This document shows positions 1-9,120 of a stretch of 64,000 bases of DNA, one piece after another. Position numbers and translations under genes: made by a program. The stretch's first letter is position 1. Each line of letters opens with the position of its first letter. Below the pieces are notes generated by a model that had not been told where the DNA came from, searched no databases, and saw only the letters and a program-made list of their open reading frames with translations. Origin of the DNA: Acetobacterium wieringae (lineage in GTDB: Bacteria; Bacillota; Clostridia; Eubacteriales; Eubacteriaceae); assembly GCF_001766835.1 (NCBI RefSeq), contig NZ_LKEU01000014.1, positions 62,001 through 126,000 of the forward strand, read 5' to 3'.

Positions 1-509
1 TTCCGGGTCAGAATGTCGAATAGTTTAGCAGTCAGGGTATCATTTTTAATAATGTAGTATTCCACATGAATGGAGGATTGAGCCTCTTCCATGGCATGAA
101 AGAGAGCATCAAATTTTTTATAGCCATCGGTAAAAATCTGAACCTCATTATTGTTGGTGTATAGGGATTCACTGACATTGAGATGGAATTCAATGGAATG
201 TCGGTATTTCTCGATGGGACTATCCGGATCAATGGCAATAATACGGGACAGTGACCGTTGCTGTTGCCGTAGCAGTTGATGATACTGAATGTTCTCCGGG
301 GTATTATAACGAAAAATTTTTCGTTTGGTTAAATTCTGGGAGAAGAGGATGTAAAATAAAAATCCTAAAATAGGAACCATCCATAAAAACAATAACCAGG
401 CATAGGTGCTTTGCGGGTTCTTGCGTTCCAGAAAAATAATCGTGAAGGTCAGAGTAATATTTACAACAAAAACAATCGTTGAAAATATTGCGGCAATACC
501 CAATAACAT
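1..509 (-). CDS. cls: Cardiolipin synthase, N-terminal part (cut by window edge)
   Basis: Leftward gene starting at the ATG at 507-509 behind a strong ggaggt site (510-519); only about 169 residues lie in the window. The first 60 residues form two membrane helices joined by a segment containing ERKNPQSTYAWLL, the signature of the PLDc_N domain of cardiolipin synthases, followed by the start of the phospholipase D catalytic region (VEYYIIKNDTL). The family condenses phosphatidylglycerol into cardiolipin in the membrane. The two HKD catalytic motifs would lie beyond the edge, so activity cannot be judged. Identification rests on the N-terminal domain pattern and is fairly secure. Confidence 0.85.
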   Translation of the reverse strand, partial: MLLGIAAIFSTIVFVVNITLTFTIIFLERKNPQSTYAWLLFLWMVPILGFLFYILFSQNLTKRKIFRYNTPENIQYHQLLRQQQRSLSRIIAIDPDSPIEKYRHSIEFHLNVSESLYTNNNEVQIFTDGYKKFDALFHAMEEAQSSIHVEYYIIKNDTLTAKLFDILTR

Positions 510-594
510 AAAAACCTCCGTAAGTATATTTCACCTATTATAGCATAAATGGCAACAAATGGAATAGTCCGGATTTTGAATGATTTGATTTTGC

Positions 595-624
595 TTGACA
601 TTATTGTGATGGGGATCTTATAAT
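595..624 (+). promoter_or_regulatory. Sigma-A promoter of the structured RNA
   Basis: TTGACA (595-600) and TATAAT (619-624), both consensus hexamers, separated by 18 bp. The predicted transcription start near 629-631 coincides with the 5' strand of the closing stem of the downstream RNA. Confidence 0.8.
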
Positions 625-628
625 AGAC

Positions 629-833
629 GTTGTCTCAGGTTTGTGGTTGAAAGTCGATGCCAGATGCAGGCGAAGCGATCCACGTAAGACAATTCAATAG
701 CGAATTGTTGAGCATAGTGCGTCTTAGAAGTAAGTCCAGCCGGGTACACCGAGAGAAGGAGTTGTGATGCGAACACTGAGCTAAACTTCCAGCTGGCGAG
801 TGTGGGGGAAAAGACCAGGTCAACTGAGGCAGC
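629..833 (+). ncRNA. Structured non-coding RNA upstream of hpf/raiA, probable raiA-motif RNA
   Basis: About 205 nt begins right behind a consensus promoter. Its ends form a 10-bp closing stem: GTTGTCTCAG (629-638) with CTGAGGCAGC (824-833), allowing two G-U pairs. Inside, ACAATTC/GAATTGT forms a hairpin, GTAAGAC/GTCTTA an enclosing stem, and ACACT/AGTGT a further stem. The region has no credible ORF. The raiA motif is a conserved RNA of about this size found upstream of raiA (hpf) genes in Firmicutes and Actinobacteria, and the gene that follows is exactly hpf. The assignment therefore rests on position, length, promoter and structure; no covariance-model search was run. A 6S RNA is the main alternative. 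Confidence 0.7.
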
Positions 834-894
834 TTAAAAATGAATAACTTTATTTTAGATGATATTTTGTGACAAGAATTTGACACAAATGATT

Positions 895-924
895 TTGACT
901 AAAAGGGATTGGATTGGGTATAAT
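895..924 (+). promoter_or_regulatory. Promoter of hpf
   Basis: TTGACT (895-900) and TATAAT (919-924) with an 18-bp spacer, about 75 bp upstream of the hpf start and downstream of the structured RNA. The RNA and the protein gene thus appear to have separate promoters. Confidence 0.6.
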
Positions 925-997
925 AAGAATATACTTAAAAGCACTTCATGAGTGAGTGTAAACGAGTAAGGTTGACCTTTTGAAAGGAGTTGTCGTT

Positions 998-1528
998 ATG
1001 AGATTCACAATTTACGGAAAAAATATGCATGTATCAGAAGGTTTAAAAGAAACATTAAAAAAGAAACTGGGGAAATTTGATCGTTACTTTGGTCAGGAAA
1101 CTGAAGTGTACGCCACCTTCAGCAAAGAAAAAAATTACCAGATGCTGGAAGTAACCATTCCTGTGGGAAAAACCATTTTACGAGCTGAAGAAAGATCCGA
1201 GGATATGGTGACATCAATTGAAGATGTTGTCAATAAACTGGAAGGTCAGCTTAGAAAACATAAAACAAAATTACAGAAACGCAATCAGGATGAAGCAGCG
1301 AAGTTTAACTTAGAAGGGATCGAAGGACTCGAAGATGATGTGTTCCAACCCAAAGTCGTTCGAACCAAAAAATTTGCGGTCAAACCCATGAATGTTGATG
1401 AAGCAACCTTACAAATGGAATTGCTGGGACATGATTTCTTTGTATTTCTCAACGGTGATACGGACGATGTCAATGTTGTCTACATGAGAAAAGATGGAAA
1501 TTACGGCTTGATCGAGCCAACTTTCTAA
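998..1528 (+). CDS. hpf: Long-form ribosome hibernation promoting factor
   Basis: 176 residues. It begins MRFTIYGKNMHVSEGLKE, the start of the RaiA/YfiA beta-alpha fold that binds the 30S decoding centre. A linker leads to the C-terminal domain of about 55 residues (DEATLQMELLGHDFFVFLN onward) that mediates 100S dimer formation in long-form HPF. The full length matches the Firmicute long form. The ATG at 998 is chosen because aaaggag (983-989) sits at proper distance; an upstream TTG at 980 lacks a site. Translation silencing in stationary phase is the known family role. It is followed by its own terminator, so it is probably monocistronic. Confidence 0.93.
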   Translation: MRFTIYGKNMHVSEGLKETLKKKLGKFDRYFGQETEVYATFSKEKNYQMLEVTIPVGKTILRAEERSEDMVTSIEDVVNKLEGQLRKHKTKLQKRNQDEAAKFNLEGIEGLEDDVFQPKVVRTKKFAVKPMNVDEATLQMELLGHDFFVFLNGDTDDVNVVYMRKDGNYGLIEPTF

Positions 1529-1562
1529 AATTTTTTAAGAAAAAACTGAAAAGAACGATAAG

Positions 1563-1596
1563 CACCCCTTGAATAATAGTTTTGAGGGGTGTTTTT
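1563..1596 (+). terminator. Rho-independent terminator after hpf
   Basis: Stem CACCCCT (1563-1569) with AGGGGTG (1585-1591), followed by TTTTT. Confidence 0.85.
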
Positions 1597-1658
1597 GATG
1601 AAGTTGTTTTATGAATTCACTTTATTTTCAAATTTATACATTATTTAGGCATAAAGTT

Positions 1659-1687
1659 TTGACAGAACTTTTCTTTTGTTTTAAAAT
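1659..1687 (+). promoter_or_regulatory. Promoter of the DUF5317 gene
   Basis: TTGACA (1659-1664), 17-bp spacer, TAAAAT (1682-1687), about 85 bp upstream of the start codon. Confidence 0.65.
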
Positions 1688-1774
1688 AGATCTATATGCA
1701 TTAATATCTAAACATCGATAAAGATGAGAATACCTAAGAAATGATTATAAATAAATAGTGGGGTTAAAATAAAT

Positions 1775-3460
1775 ATGTTAATACTAATTGCAATTATTTT
1801 AGGTTTTTTAATTGGGAAAATTCGCAGGGGAAGTCTGCGTGGCTTCAAAGTCAGAAAAATTTCCCTGCTACCGGTAGGGATTTTAGGGATGGTGTTGCAG
1901 ATTGCTTTGCATCTTTACATCTACACTGGCGGTATTTCGTTGGTTGAACCCTATCTGGAGATTGTCAATTTTGCCAGTTATATCCTGATATTAGTCATGC
2001 TGGTATTTAATCTGGATGATTTCTGGGTTATTCTGATGGCAGTGGGGATTACTTCGAATTTTGTTGTGATTTTTATTAATGGTGGGCACATGCCTGTTTC
2101 GCAGGGCGTAATTGATACGCTGCCAGCAGCTTTTGGCGAGCAAATCGTTCAGGGGTTGAGTCCTTTATACGCATTGATTCAACCGAATACGCTGTTATGG
2201 TTTTTGGGGATTAATTTACCGATTCCGGTGCCCTATGTGCCCCTGATCATGAGTCTTTACGGATCGGTGGCCGGTGTAACGGTTGGTACGATTGTAACTC
2301 TGATCGGTTTAATTGGTTTTATTCAATATGTGATGAATAAAAAAGCGTCCATCATGCAAGACGAGCGCAATGACCATGGTGAAGACGAAGGTATTTTTGG
2401 CGATGACGATGATTATGAAATCAGCGGGGTTTCGCTCCAGAACAGCTATCAGGAAGGTTATGACGAACCGGAAGATATTGACGATTATTATCGCGACATG
2501 GCGGCGACCGGAGGGATTCGTGGTGATCGGGATGAAAATGCCACGATCGCTATTCCTGCCGAAGGCTTTAGAAGTGCCGATAATAGCAGTGTTCAGGACA
2601 GCTTTGAAACCAGATTGATTCCGGCAGCTCTGGATGAGGTGGATTCAGGAATCGGAACGGAAACTGAAGAAATTGTCATCAGCAAGAGTGATACCCAGGA
2701 AACTCGGATCATGGAACCGGTGGATGATGGCAGTACCAAGATTATTAGCAATATCCAGGATGTTGGCACCTATGTTAAGGGCGAAAAAGAATTGGAAGCC
2801 GCTGATATGGAAGAAATTCTCAACAGTGAGGACGCTGGCTTTTTTACCAAAAAGTATTATGAAGAAAAACTGGCGGTTGAAAAAGAACGACTGATTCTGC
2901 AAATGCGGGAAATGGAACTGAACAAGGTGGCAAAATCCCTTAGTGATCCCGAGGGCGAACCCCATCCTGTACCGGAATCCGATTTGCGGATCGTGGAAAG
3001 CTTCAAACTCACCGATCTCGACCAGCCGTTTGTGTTACGGAGCGAAACCAGTACCTATGATAGTGGTGTAAAAAGTAAAGATGAAGACGATGTGGAGTTT
3101 TCTGAAGATGAGATGCTCAATGTCTGGCAACGCCTGAATCTGGAAGATGAAAAACGTAAAGCCGAACGGCGTAAACAACTGATGCGGGAAACCAGTAAGG
3201 AGGCAGAAACCCTGATCAGTGGTTCGCCCCGAGATGAGGTTGCCATTCCCTTAAAGGAAATCGAAGAGGTGACAGAACCAGTAGTGGGTCGGGTATACGA
3301 CAGTACCAATGAAGACAAGGACAAATTGCTGGCCAATATGGATGATGACGAGCGCAAGAACTTTCAGGAAACCGTCGATGAACGAAAACGGGCTGGTTAT
3401 GAACTGGTCGAACTGAAGTTGGACGGAAAAGATGTGGCTTTTTGGCGCAAGAAAAAATAA
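1775..3460 (+). CDS. DUF5317 membrane protein with long acidic cytoplasmic tail
   Basis: 561 residues. The first 190 hold about five hydrophobic helices and match the DUF5317 pattern, including GKIRRGSLRG after helix 1 and the conserved-looking NGGHMPVS loop. From about residue 195 the protein is soluble, strongly acidic and low in complexity, with many Asp/Glu runs; the segment around 365-390 is predicted to be helical and charged. No catalytic motif is visible. Function is unknown for the family. It has its own promoter and terminator, so neighbours give no clue. The tail is much longer than the bare DUF5317 domain and may be a lineage-specific extension. Confidence 0.75.
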   Translation: MLILIAIILGFLIGKIRRGSLRGFKVRKISLLPVGILGMVLQIALHLYIYTGGISLVEPYLEIVNFASYILILVMLVFNLDDFWVILMAVGITSNFVVIFINGGHMPVSQGVIDTLPAAFGEQIVQGLSPLYALIQPNTLLWFLGINLPIPVPYVPLIMSLYGSVAGVTVGTIVTLIGLIGFIQYVMNKKASIMQDERNDHGEDEGIFGDDDDYEISGVSLQNSYQEGYDEPEDIDDYYRDMAATGGIRGDRDENATIAIPAEGFRSADNSSVQDSFETRLIPAALDEVDSGIGTETEEIVISKSDTQETRIMEPVDDGSTKIISNIQDVGTYVKGEKELEAADMEEILNSEDAGFFTKKYYEEKLAVEKERLILQMREMELNKVAKSLSDPEGEPHPVPESDLRIVESFKLTDLDQPFVLRSETSTYDSGVKSKDEDDVEFSEDEMLNVWQRLNLEDEKRKAERRKQLMRETSKEAETLISGSPRDEVAIPLKEIEEVTEPVVGRVYDSTNEDKDKLLANMDDDERKNFQETVDERKRAGYELVELKLDGKDVAFWRKKK

Positions 3461-3480
3461 ATGATAAATAGTTGCAAAAC

Positions 3481-3515
3481 AAGGGGACTGTATCAAAAAA
3501 TACAGTCCCTTTAAA
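3481..3515 (+). terminator. Rho-independent terminator after the DUF5317 gene
   Basis: Arms GGGGACTGTA and TACAGTCCCTTT around a TCAAAAAA loop, ending in a T/A-rich stretch. Confidence 0.75.
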
Positions 3516-3600
3516 ATTATATAAGTTTCATTAAAGAGAGTATGCTATAATAAAGTTTAGTGTATAAATACAGCAAGAATGTTACAAAGGAGTGAAAAGA

Positions 3601-6111
3601 TTGGGAATTTTAGATCAGATATTTGATAGTAATAGAAAAGAATTAAAACGGATGCAAAAAAAAGTTGACCAGATTCTGGAGCTGGACAGCCGCTATGCAG
3701 CCATGAGTGATGATGAATTAAAGGGCCAAACCCTTATATTTAAGGAACGACTGGCTCAGGGGGAAACCCTTGATGATTTGCTGGTCGAGGCCTTTGCCAC
3801 CGTACGGGAAACTGGGGCCCGGGTTTTAGGCATGAAACACTTTCCGGTTCAGCTTTTGGGGGGGATGGCCCTTCACGAAGGCAATATTGCCGAAATGAAA
3901 ACCGGGGAAGGTAAAACCCTGGTATCAACTCTGCCCGCCTACCTCAATGCCTTGGATGGCCGGGGGGTCTATATTGTTACGGTCAATGATTATCTGGCAA
4001 AACGTGACAGCGAATGGATGGGTAAGATCCACGAGTTTTTGGGACTCCAGGTGGGTCTGGTCGTTCATGGCCTGTCATTTCAGGAAAAGCAACACGCCTA
4101 TGCCTGCGATATTACCTACGGCACTAATAACGAATTTGGCTTTGACTACCTGAGAGATAACATGGCCTCGGTGAAAGCCCAGCAGGTGCAGCGGGAACTT
4201 AACTATGCCATCATCGATGAAGTGGATAGCGTGCTGGTCGATGAAGCCAGAACGCCACTGATTATTTCCGGCAGCGGAGACAAAAGCACCAAACTGTACG
4301 CTTTGGCCAATAGCTTTGCGAAAAGCCTGAAGGCCGATGATTACATCAAAGATGAAAAAGCCAAATCGGTGATGTTGTCGGATGAAGGGGTGATTAAAGC
4401 TGAAAAGTATTTTAATCTCACCAATCTGGCCGATATGGAAAACATGGAGATTTCCCACCATATCAACCAGGCTCTCCATGCCAATACCCTGATGTTTAAA
4501 GATCGGGATTATGTGGTCAAGGATGGCGAAATTATTATCGTCGATGAGTTTACCGGTCGTTTGATGCCCGGACGCCGTTATTCCAACGGTCTACATCAGG
4601 CCATTGAAGCCAAGGAAAACGTTAAGGTCAACCGGGAATCCAAAACCCTGGCAACCGTTACCTTCCAGAACTATTTTAGAATGTTTAATAAGCTGTCTGG
4701 GATGACCGGGACGGCCAAAACCGAAGAAGACGAGTTCCAGACCATTTATAATCTCAATGTTTTATCGATTCCCACCAATAAACCGCTGATTCGTCAGGAT
4801 CTCAACGACTTGATCTATAAAAGTGAACAAGGAAAGTTTCTGGCTGTCACTGAAGAAGTTAAGCGGCGACATGCCACCGGTCAGCCGATTCTGATCGGAA
4901 CCATTTCGATTGAAAAGTCGGAACTGCTCAGTGGCTACTTAAAACGTTCTGGTGTTAAGCACAATGTCTTAAATGCCAAATTTCTGGAAAAAGAAGCTGA
5001 AATTGTCGCCAATGCCGGTCAAAAAGATGCCGTTACGATTTCGACCAATATGGCCGGTCGTGGAACCGATATCGTTTTGGGTGAAGGGGTCAGAGAACTG
5101 GGCGGACTCCATATTCTTGGTACCGAACGTCACGAGAGTCGCCGGATTGATAACCAGCTTCGTGGTCGGGCCGGTCGTCAGGGAGATCCCGGTTCTTCGC
5201 AATTCTTTGTTTCGTTAGAAGATGATCTGATGCGGGTATTCGGATCAGAAAAAATTCAGGGTCTGGTTGAATCGATTGGTCTGGATGAAGAAACGCCGAT
5301 CGAAAATAAAATGCTGACCCGGGGTATCGAGAATTCCCAGAAACGGGTGGAAGGTCGCAACTTTGACATCCGGAAACATGTGCTTCAATATGATAATGTC
5401 ATGAATCGCCAACGGGAGCTGATCTATGAACAGCGGCAGCAGGTTATTGATGGCAAAGATATGGAAAGTGAAATCTGGAGCATGACCGAAACCCTGATCA
5501 ATGCCTATGTCAGCATGTATACCGGCGATGGTCAGTATTATGACGATTGGGATCTGGAAGGGTTACACAAACATCTTGAGGCCAATGTTTTGCCGAAGGA
5601 CACTTTCACTCTACCGGAAAAACCGGAAAGTACCGAAGTACTGGTGGAAGCGATTTTGGGTGAATGCCGCAAAGTGCTGGAAGATAAAAAAGAAAAGCTG
5701 GGTCTGGAACAGCTGCAGAATATTGAGCGGATGATTTTGTTAAGAAGTGTCGATTCTGCCTGGATGGAACATATTGACAACATGGAGCAGTTGAAACAGG
5801 GGATCGGACTGCGGGCCTATGGACAGAATGATCCGGTTAAAGAATACACCAAAGAGGGATTTGATCTGTTTGACGATATGATCATGCGGATTCAGGAAGA
5901 TACGGTTAAATACTTATTCAATTTGAATATACAGGTGGTTCCGGCGGAAGAAGCACAGGCAAAATCGGTGGATTTCAGTCAGATGAAGACCAACGAAAAT
6001 GAAATTGAAGGAAAACCGAGCGGACCGGCCAGCGCTCAAAACAAGGTTGGCCGCAACGATCTTTGTCCCTGTGGCAGCGGGAAAAAGTATAAGAAATGTT
6101 GTGGCGCATAA
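3601..6111 (+). CDS. secA: Preprotein translocase ATPase SecA
   Basis: 836 residues, normal full length. The N-terminus [17 protein letters not shown] is typical of SecA. The Walker A region [10 protein letters not shown], the DEVD box ([19 protein letters not shown]), the preprotein cross-linking domain, the second motor domain ([25 protein letters not shown]) and the helical scaffold are all present. The C-terminus ends in the zinc-binding [14 protein letters not shown] that contacts SecB or ribosomes. The TTG at 3601 is preferred because it gives the canonical MGILD start and sits about 8 nt after aaaggag; a GTG at 3592 overlaps that site. SecA drives post-translational export through SecYEG. 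Only 24 bp separates it from prfB, the usual Firmicute arrangement. Confidence 0.97.
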   Translation: MGILDQIFDSNRKELKRMQKKVDQILELDSRYAAMSDDELKGQTLIFKERLAQGETLDDLLVEAFATVRETGARVLGMKHFPVQLLGGMALHEGNIAEMKTGEGKTLVSTLPAYLNALDGRGVYIVTVNDYLAKRDSEWMGKIHEFLGLQVGLVVHGLSFQEKQHAYACDITYGTNNEFGFDYLRDNMASVKAQQVQRELNYAIIDEVDSVLVDEARTPLIISGSGDKSTKLYALANSFAKSLKADDYIKDEKAKSVMLSDEGVIKAEKYFNLTNLADMENMEISHHINQALHANTLMFKDRDYVVKDGEIIIVDEFTGRLMPGRRYSNGLHQAIEAKENVKVNRESKTLATVTFQNYFRMFNKLSGMTGTAKTEEDEFQTIYNLNVLSIPTNKPLIRQDLNDLIYKSEQGKFLAVTEEVKRRHATGQPILIGTISIEKSELLSGYLKRSGVKHNVLNAKFLEKEAEIVANAGQKDAVTISTNMAGRGTDIVLGEGVRELGGLHILGTERHESRRIDNQLRGRAGRQGDPGSSQFFVSLEDDLMRVFGSEKIQGLVESIGLDEETPIENKMLTRGIENSQKRVEGRNFDIRKHVLQYDNVMNRQRELIYEQRQQVIDGKDMESEIWSMTETLINAYVSMYTGDGQYYDDWDLEGLHKHLEANVLPKDTFTLPEKPESTEVLVEAILGECRKVLEDKKEKLGLEQLQNIERMILLRSVDSAWMEHIDNMEQLKQGIGLRAYGQNDPVKEYTKEGFDLFDDMIMRIQEDTVKYLFNLNIQVVPAEEAQAKSVDFSQMKTNENEIEGKPSGPASAQNKVGRNDLCPCGSGKKYKKCCGA

Positions 6112-6135
6112 AAAAGTTGAAAAAGAAGGGGTGTG

Positions 6136-7234
6136 ATGGCGATGATCGATTTGTATGAGGAAAAACAAATCATCAATGCAATGGCGACTAAACTGAAGGA
6201 AATGGGGAATTCACTTTGACTTGCCACGGCTTGTCAATGAAATGGAGGCCTTAGAAAAAAAAACTGAGGATCCGGAATTCTGGAATGATCAGAAAAGTGC
6301 ACAAATTGTTTTAAAAGAACTAAAAATTATTAAAATCAAGGTGGATCATTATAATGCGCTGGCTGAAGCTCTGGATGATATCCAGGTGATGCTGGAGCTG
6401 GCCGAAGAGGGCGAACTGCTCGACGGCTTTAGTGAATCGATACGGGAACTCGATGAAAAACTGGATAATTTCCGGACCGAGACCCTGCTTTCCGGTGAAT
6501 TTGACAGCAATAATGCCATTATTTCGCTGCATCCCGGGGCTGGCGGAACCGAGTCCCAGGATTGGGCTTCGATGCTACTGCGGATGTATACCCGTTGGGC
6601 CGAAAAGAAAGGGTATAAGGTTAAAACCCTGGATCTTCAGCCTGGCGATGTGGCTGGGATTAAAAGTGTCACCCTGCTGATTGAAGGGGTCAACGCTTAC
6701 GGCTATTTAAAAACCGAGCGGGGAGTGCACCGGCTGGTGCGGATCTCTCCCTTTGATTCATCTGGCCGCCGACATACCTCGTTTGCATCCCTTGATGTGA
6801 TGCCTGAGGTCGATGAATCGGTGGAAATAGAAATTCAACCCGACGAAATTCGGATTGACACTTTTCGCTCCAGCGGGGCCGGTGGCCAGCACGTTAATAC
6901 CACTGATTCGGCGATACGGATTACCCATTTAAAAACCGGGATTGTGGTGCAGTGCCAAAACGAACGCTCCCAGCATCAGAACAAAGAGGTGGCCATGAAC
7001 ATGCTTAAAGGCAAGCTGGTGGAAATCATGGAGCAGGAAAAGATGGATCACATTGAAGATATTAAGGGTGACTACAGCCAGATTGCCTGGGGCAGCCAGA
7101 TCCGTTCCTATGTCTTCCATCCATACAACATGGTCAAAGACCACCGCACCAATGTCGAGGTCGGGAATGTCGGTAGCGTCATGGATGGCGATCTGGACGG
7201 TTTTATGAATGCTTATCTCAATACGATGGTATAG
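6136..7234 (+). CDS. prfB: Peptide chain release factor 2, with programmed +1 frameshift
   Basis: Two frames make one protein of about 365 residues. The 5' frame begins at ATG 6136 (6142 also possible; aagggg at 6125-6130), encodes about 27 residues ending GNSL, and stops at TGA 6217-6219. Reading shifts +1 on CTT TGA C so that GAC (6218-6220) continues as DLPRLVNEMEALEKK. The rest shows the RF2 codon-recognition region and the GGQ motif (SGAGGQHVNTT) that triggers peptidyl-tRNA hydrolysis. The slip site CTTTGAC is the classic one, by which RF2 scarcity at UGA raises its own synthesis. A purine-rich ATGGGG lies at 6202-6207. The gene directly follows secA. Confidence 0.97.
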
Positions 7235-7247
7235 AATAATTACGGAA

Positions 7248-7536
7248 CTAATTTAAGAAGAATAGTAAATTGCGAAATATAAAAACATCGAACAATGATT
7301 GCTTTGAGTGCAGTTTCCACAACAAGAAGAAATCGCGATGCGAATTTCTTCTTGTTCGCGGGCAGTCGCCAACTACAAGTAAACTTGTGATTGGCTCATT
7401 GCCTTCACGAAAACAATTGTGTAACGTGTAGGCGAACAGTTCAGCGAACTGTCCGCCGTATAGTGTAACAATTGTTTCGTGCGAAACTGGGCGCAAAGCT
7501 CATGGCAGTTTTGCAATTACCTAATTTAAGAAGAAT
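7248..7536. repeat. Hairpin-rich element flanked by 16-bp direct repeats
   Basis: It fills the gap between prfB and the homocysteine operon. A 16-bp sequence (ctaatttaagaagaat) occurs perfectly at 7248-7263 and 7521-7536. Between them are nested palindromes: AACAAGAAGAAAT/ATTTCTTCTTGTT near 7322, ACAAGT/ACTTGT near 7374, and a long interrupted stem starting cacgaaaacaattgt (about 7406) and closing acaattgtttcgtg (about 7482), with ACAGTTC/GAACTGT inside. Just inside the direct repeats, GTAAATTGC and GCAATTAC form imperfect terminal inverted repeats. It encodes no protein. The architecture suggests a small non-autonomous mobile element, and its ACAATTGT core resembles the repeats at 27.8 and 48.9 kb. 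Confidence 0.65.
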
Positions 7537-7550
7537 TGTTGGAGGGGAAA

Positions 7551-8717
7551 ATGGCAAAGAGCTATCAGGAAATTAACGAAAAAATTGCCCGGGGCGAGGC
7601 GGTGGTTGTCACTGCCGAAGAAGTCATCGGGATTGTCAAAGAACGGGGCGTTAAAGAAGCCGCCGACTATGTGGATGTGGTCACCACCGCTACCTTCGGA
7701 CCGATGTGTTCATCGGGGGCCTTTCTGAATTTTGGACATTCTGATCCGCCGATCCGAATGGGGGAGATCAGCCTAAATGGGGTTTCCGCCTATGGTGGTC
7801 TGGCAGCGGTGGACACCTATCTGGGGGCCACCCAGCCGTCAACAGACAAGGGTATTGAATATGGTGGGGCTCATGTGATTAGTGACCTGATCGCCGGAAA
7901 AGAAGTCCATCTGGTGGCAAAATCTCAGGGGACTGACTGTTACCCCAGAACCGAGCTGGATACCTGGGTCACACTGGAGGATTTAAATGAAGCTTACCTC
8001 TTTAATCCCAGAAATGTCTATCAGAATTACAATGCCGCCATTAATGGTTCCAGCCATCGGCTTTACACCTATATGGGAATTCTGCAGCCCAATATGGGAA
8101 ATATTACCTATAGCACTGCCGGTGAATTAAGCCCCCTGCTTAATGACCCGTTGCTTAAGACCATTGGTATGGGTACCCGGATCTTTTTTGGCGGCGCTCA
8201 GGGCTATGTGTCCTGGATGGGTACCCAGTTTAATACCGCCTGTCCCCGGGATGAAAAGGGCTACCCCCAGACCCCCGGCGCAACCCTGGCCTTAATCGGA
8301 AATATGAAAGAAATGAATTCCAAATATATTCGTGGCGCTGTTTATGAAGGTTACGGCACCTCGATGTTTGTTGGCGTAGGGATCCCGATTCCGATACTCA
8401 ATGAAGAAATAATGGCTTTTGTGGCGGTGGAGAATAAAGATCTGTACACCAATGTGATTGACTACAGTGTTCCTAAAAAAGCCAAGCCAGTTTTGAAAAA
8501 AGTTTCTTATGCTGAACTGAGAAGCGGATCGGTGGATATCAATGGCAAAAACATCAAGACGTCACCACTTTCCAGTCTGAAAATGGCCAGAGAAATTGCT
8601 GAAGAGTTGAACAATTGGATCAAAAAAGGTGAGTTTTTTCTGCAGGAACCGATTCAGAGCTTCCCGATGGGAAATTCCCTTAAGGGTCTGGAAATCAAGG
8701 AAGGAGAATCCCGATGA
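7551..8717 (+). CDS. Homocysteine biosynthesis protein (HcyBio/DUF39 family, COG1900)
   Basis: 388 residues spanning the complete HcyBio domain. Visible family features include TTATFGPMCSSGAF with Cys53, the glycine-rich NGVSAYGGLAAVDTYLGA, and SQGTDCYPR with Cys130; two such cysteines are the expected reactive residues. In methanogens this family converts aspartate semialdehyde plus sulfide-derived sulfur to homocysteine without O-acyl intermediates. The start at 7551 follows ggagggg. It is the first gene of an operon with a NIL-ferredoxin (overlapping by 4 nt), a UPF0280 protein and a methionine synthase, which strongly supports this role. The reaction in this organism is inferred. Confidence 0.9.
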   Translation: MAKSYQEINEKIARGEAVVVTAEEVIGIVKERGVKEAADYVDVVTTATFGPMCSSGAFLNFGHSDPPIRMGEISLNGVSAYGGLAAVDTYLGATQPSTDKGIEYGGAHVISDLIAGKEVHLVAKSQGTDCYPRTELDTWVTLEDLNEAYLFNPRNVYQNYNAAINGSSHRLYTYMGILQPNMGNITYSTAGELSPLLNDPLLKTIGMGTRIFFGGAQGYVSWMGTQFNTACPRDEKGYPQTPGATLALIGNMKEMNSKYIRGAVYEGYGTSMFVGVGIPIPILNEEIMAFVAVENKDLYTNVIDYSVPKKAKPVLKKVSYAELRSGSVDINGKNIKTSPLSSLKMAREIAEELNNWIKKGEFFLQEPIQSFPMGNSLKGLEIKEGESR

Positions 8718-9118
8718 TGACAAAAAAAATACTCTTGTCCTTTCCGCAGAAGGCTGCCGGTCAGCCGATGGCCATGGAACTGATCAAAACCTACCATCTG
8801 GATTTCAACATCCTTAAAGCCTTTATCGATGATAATATTAAAGGAACCCTGCTGCTTGAAATAAAAGGTGAAGAAGCCGATATTGAAGCCGGGATTGTCT
8901 ATTTGCGTCAACATCAGATTGGGGTCAGAGACATCGAATCGGTGGTTGAGGTGGACCCTGACAAATGTGTTTCCTGTGGTGCCTGTACCGCAGTCTGCGC
9001 AGTCGGTGCCCTGGAAATGACGGCTGACTGGTCGCTGGTGCATCACGATGACAAATGTCTGGAGTGTATGCTGTGCGTTAAAGCCTGCCCGATGCGGGCC
9101 ATCCACGCGCTGATCTGA
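8714..9118 (+). CDS. NIL-domain protein with two 4Fe-4S clusters
   Basis: 134 residues. Residues 1-75 form a NIL domain, the ACT-like fold found on methionine transporters and sulfur enzymes. Residues 80-134 carry two ferredoxin motifs: Cys85, 88, 91, 95 and Cys115, 118, 121, 125. The start ATGATG overlaps the stop of the HcyBio gene, indicating translational coupling. In methanogens the equivalent protein is the partner of COG1900 in sulfide-dependent homocysteine formation, probably supplying electrons or handling persulfide. Here the same pairing is seen, so the same job is inferred. It would be cytoplasmic, as there is no signal peptide. Confidence 0.88.
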   Translation: MMTKKILLSFPQKAAGQPMAMELIKTYHLDFNILKAFIDDNIKGTLLLEIKGEEADIEAGIVYLRQHQIGVRDIESVVEVDPDKCVSCGACTAVCAVGALEMTADWSLVHHDDKCLECMLCVKACPMRAIHALI

Positions 9119-9120
9119 GT

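Noticed and set aside
635..886. An 83-codon open frame on the minus strand
   Set aside because: It lies across the structured RNA and its promoter, has no ribosome site and no recognisable protein pattern.
7248..7496. An 82-codon minus-strand frame between prfB and the homocysteine operon
   Set aside because: It is made of palindromic repeat sequence, with no initiation signal and no protein-like composition.
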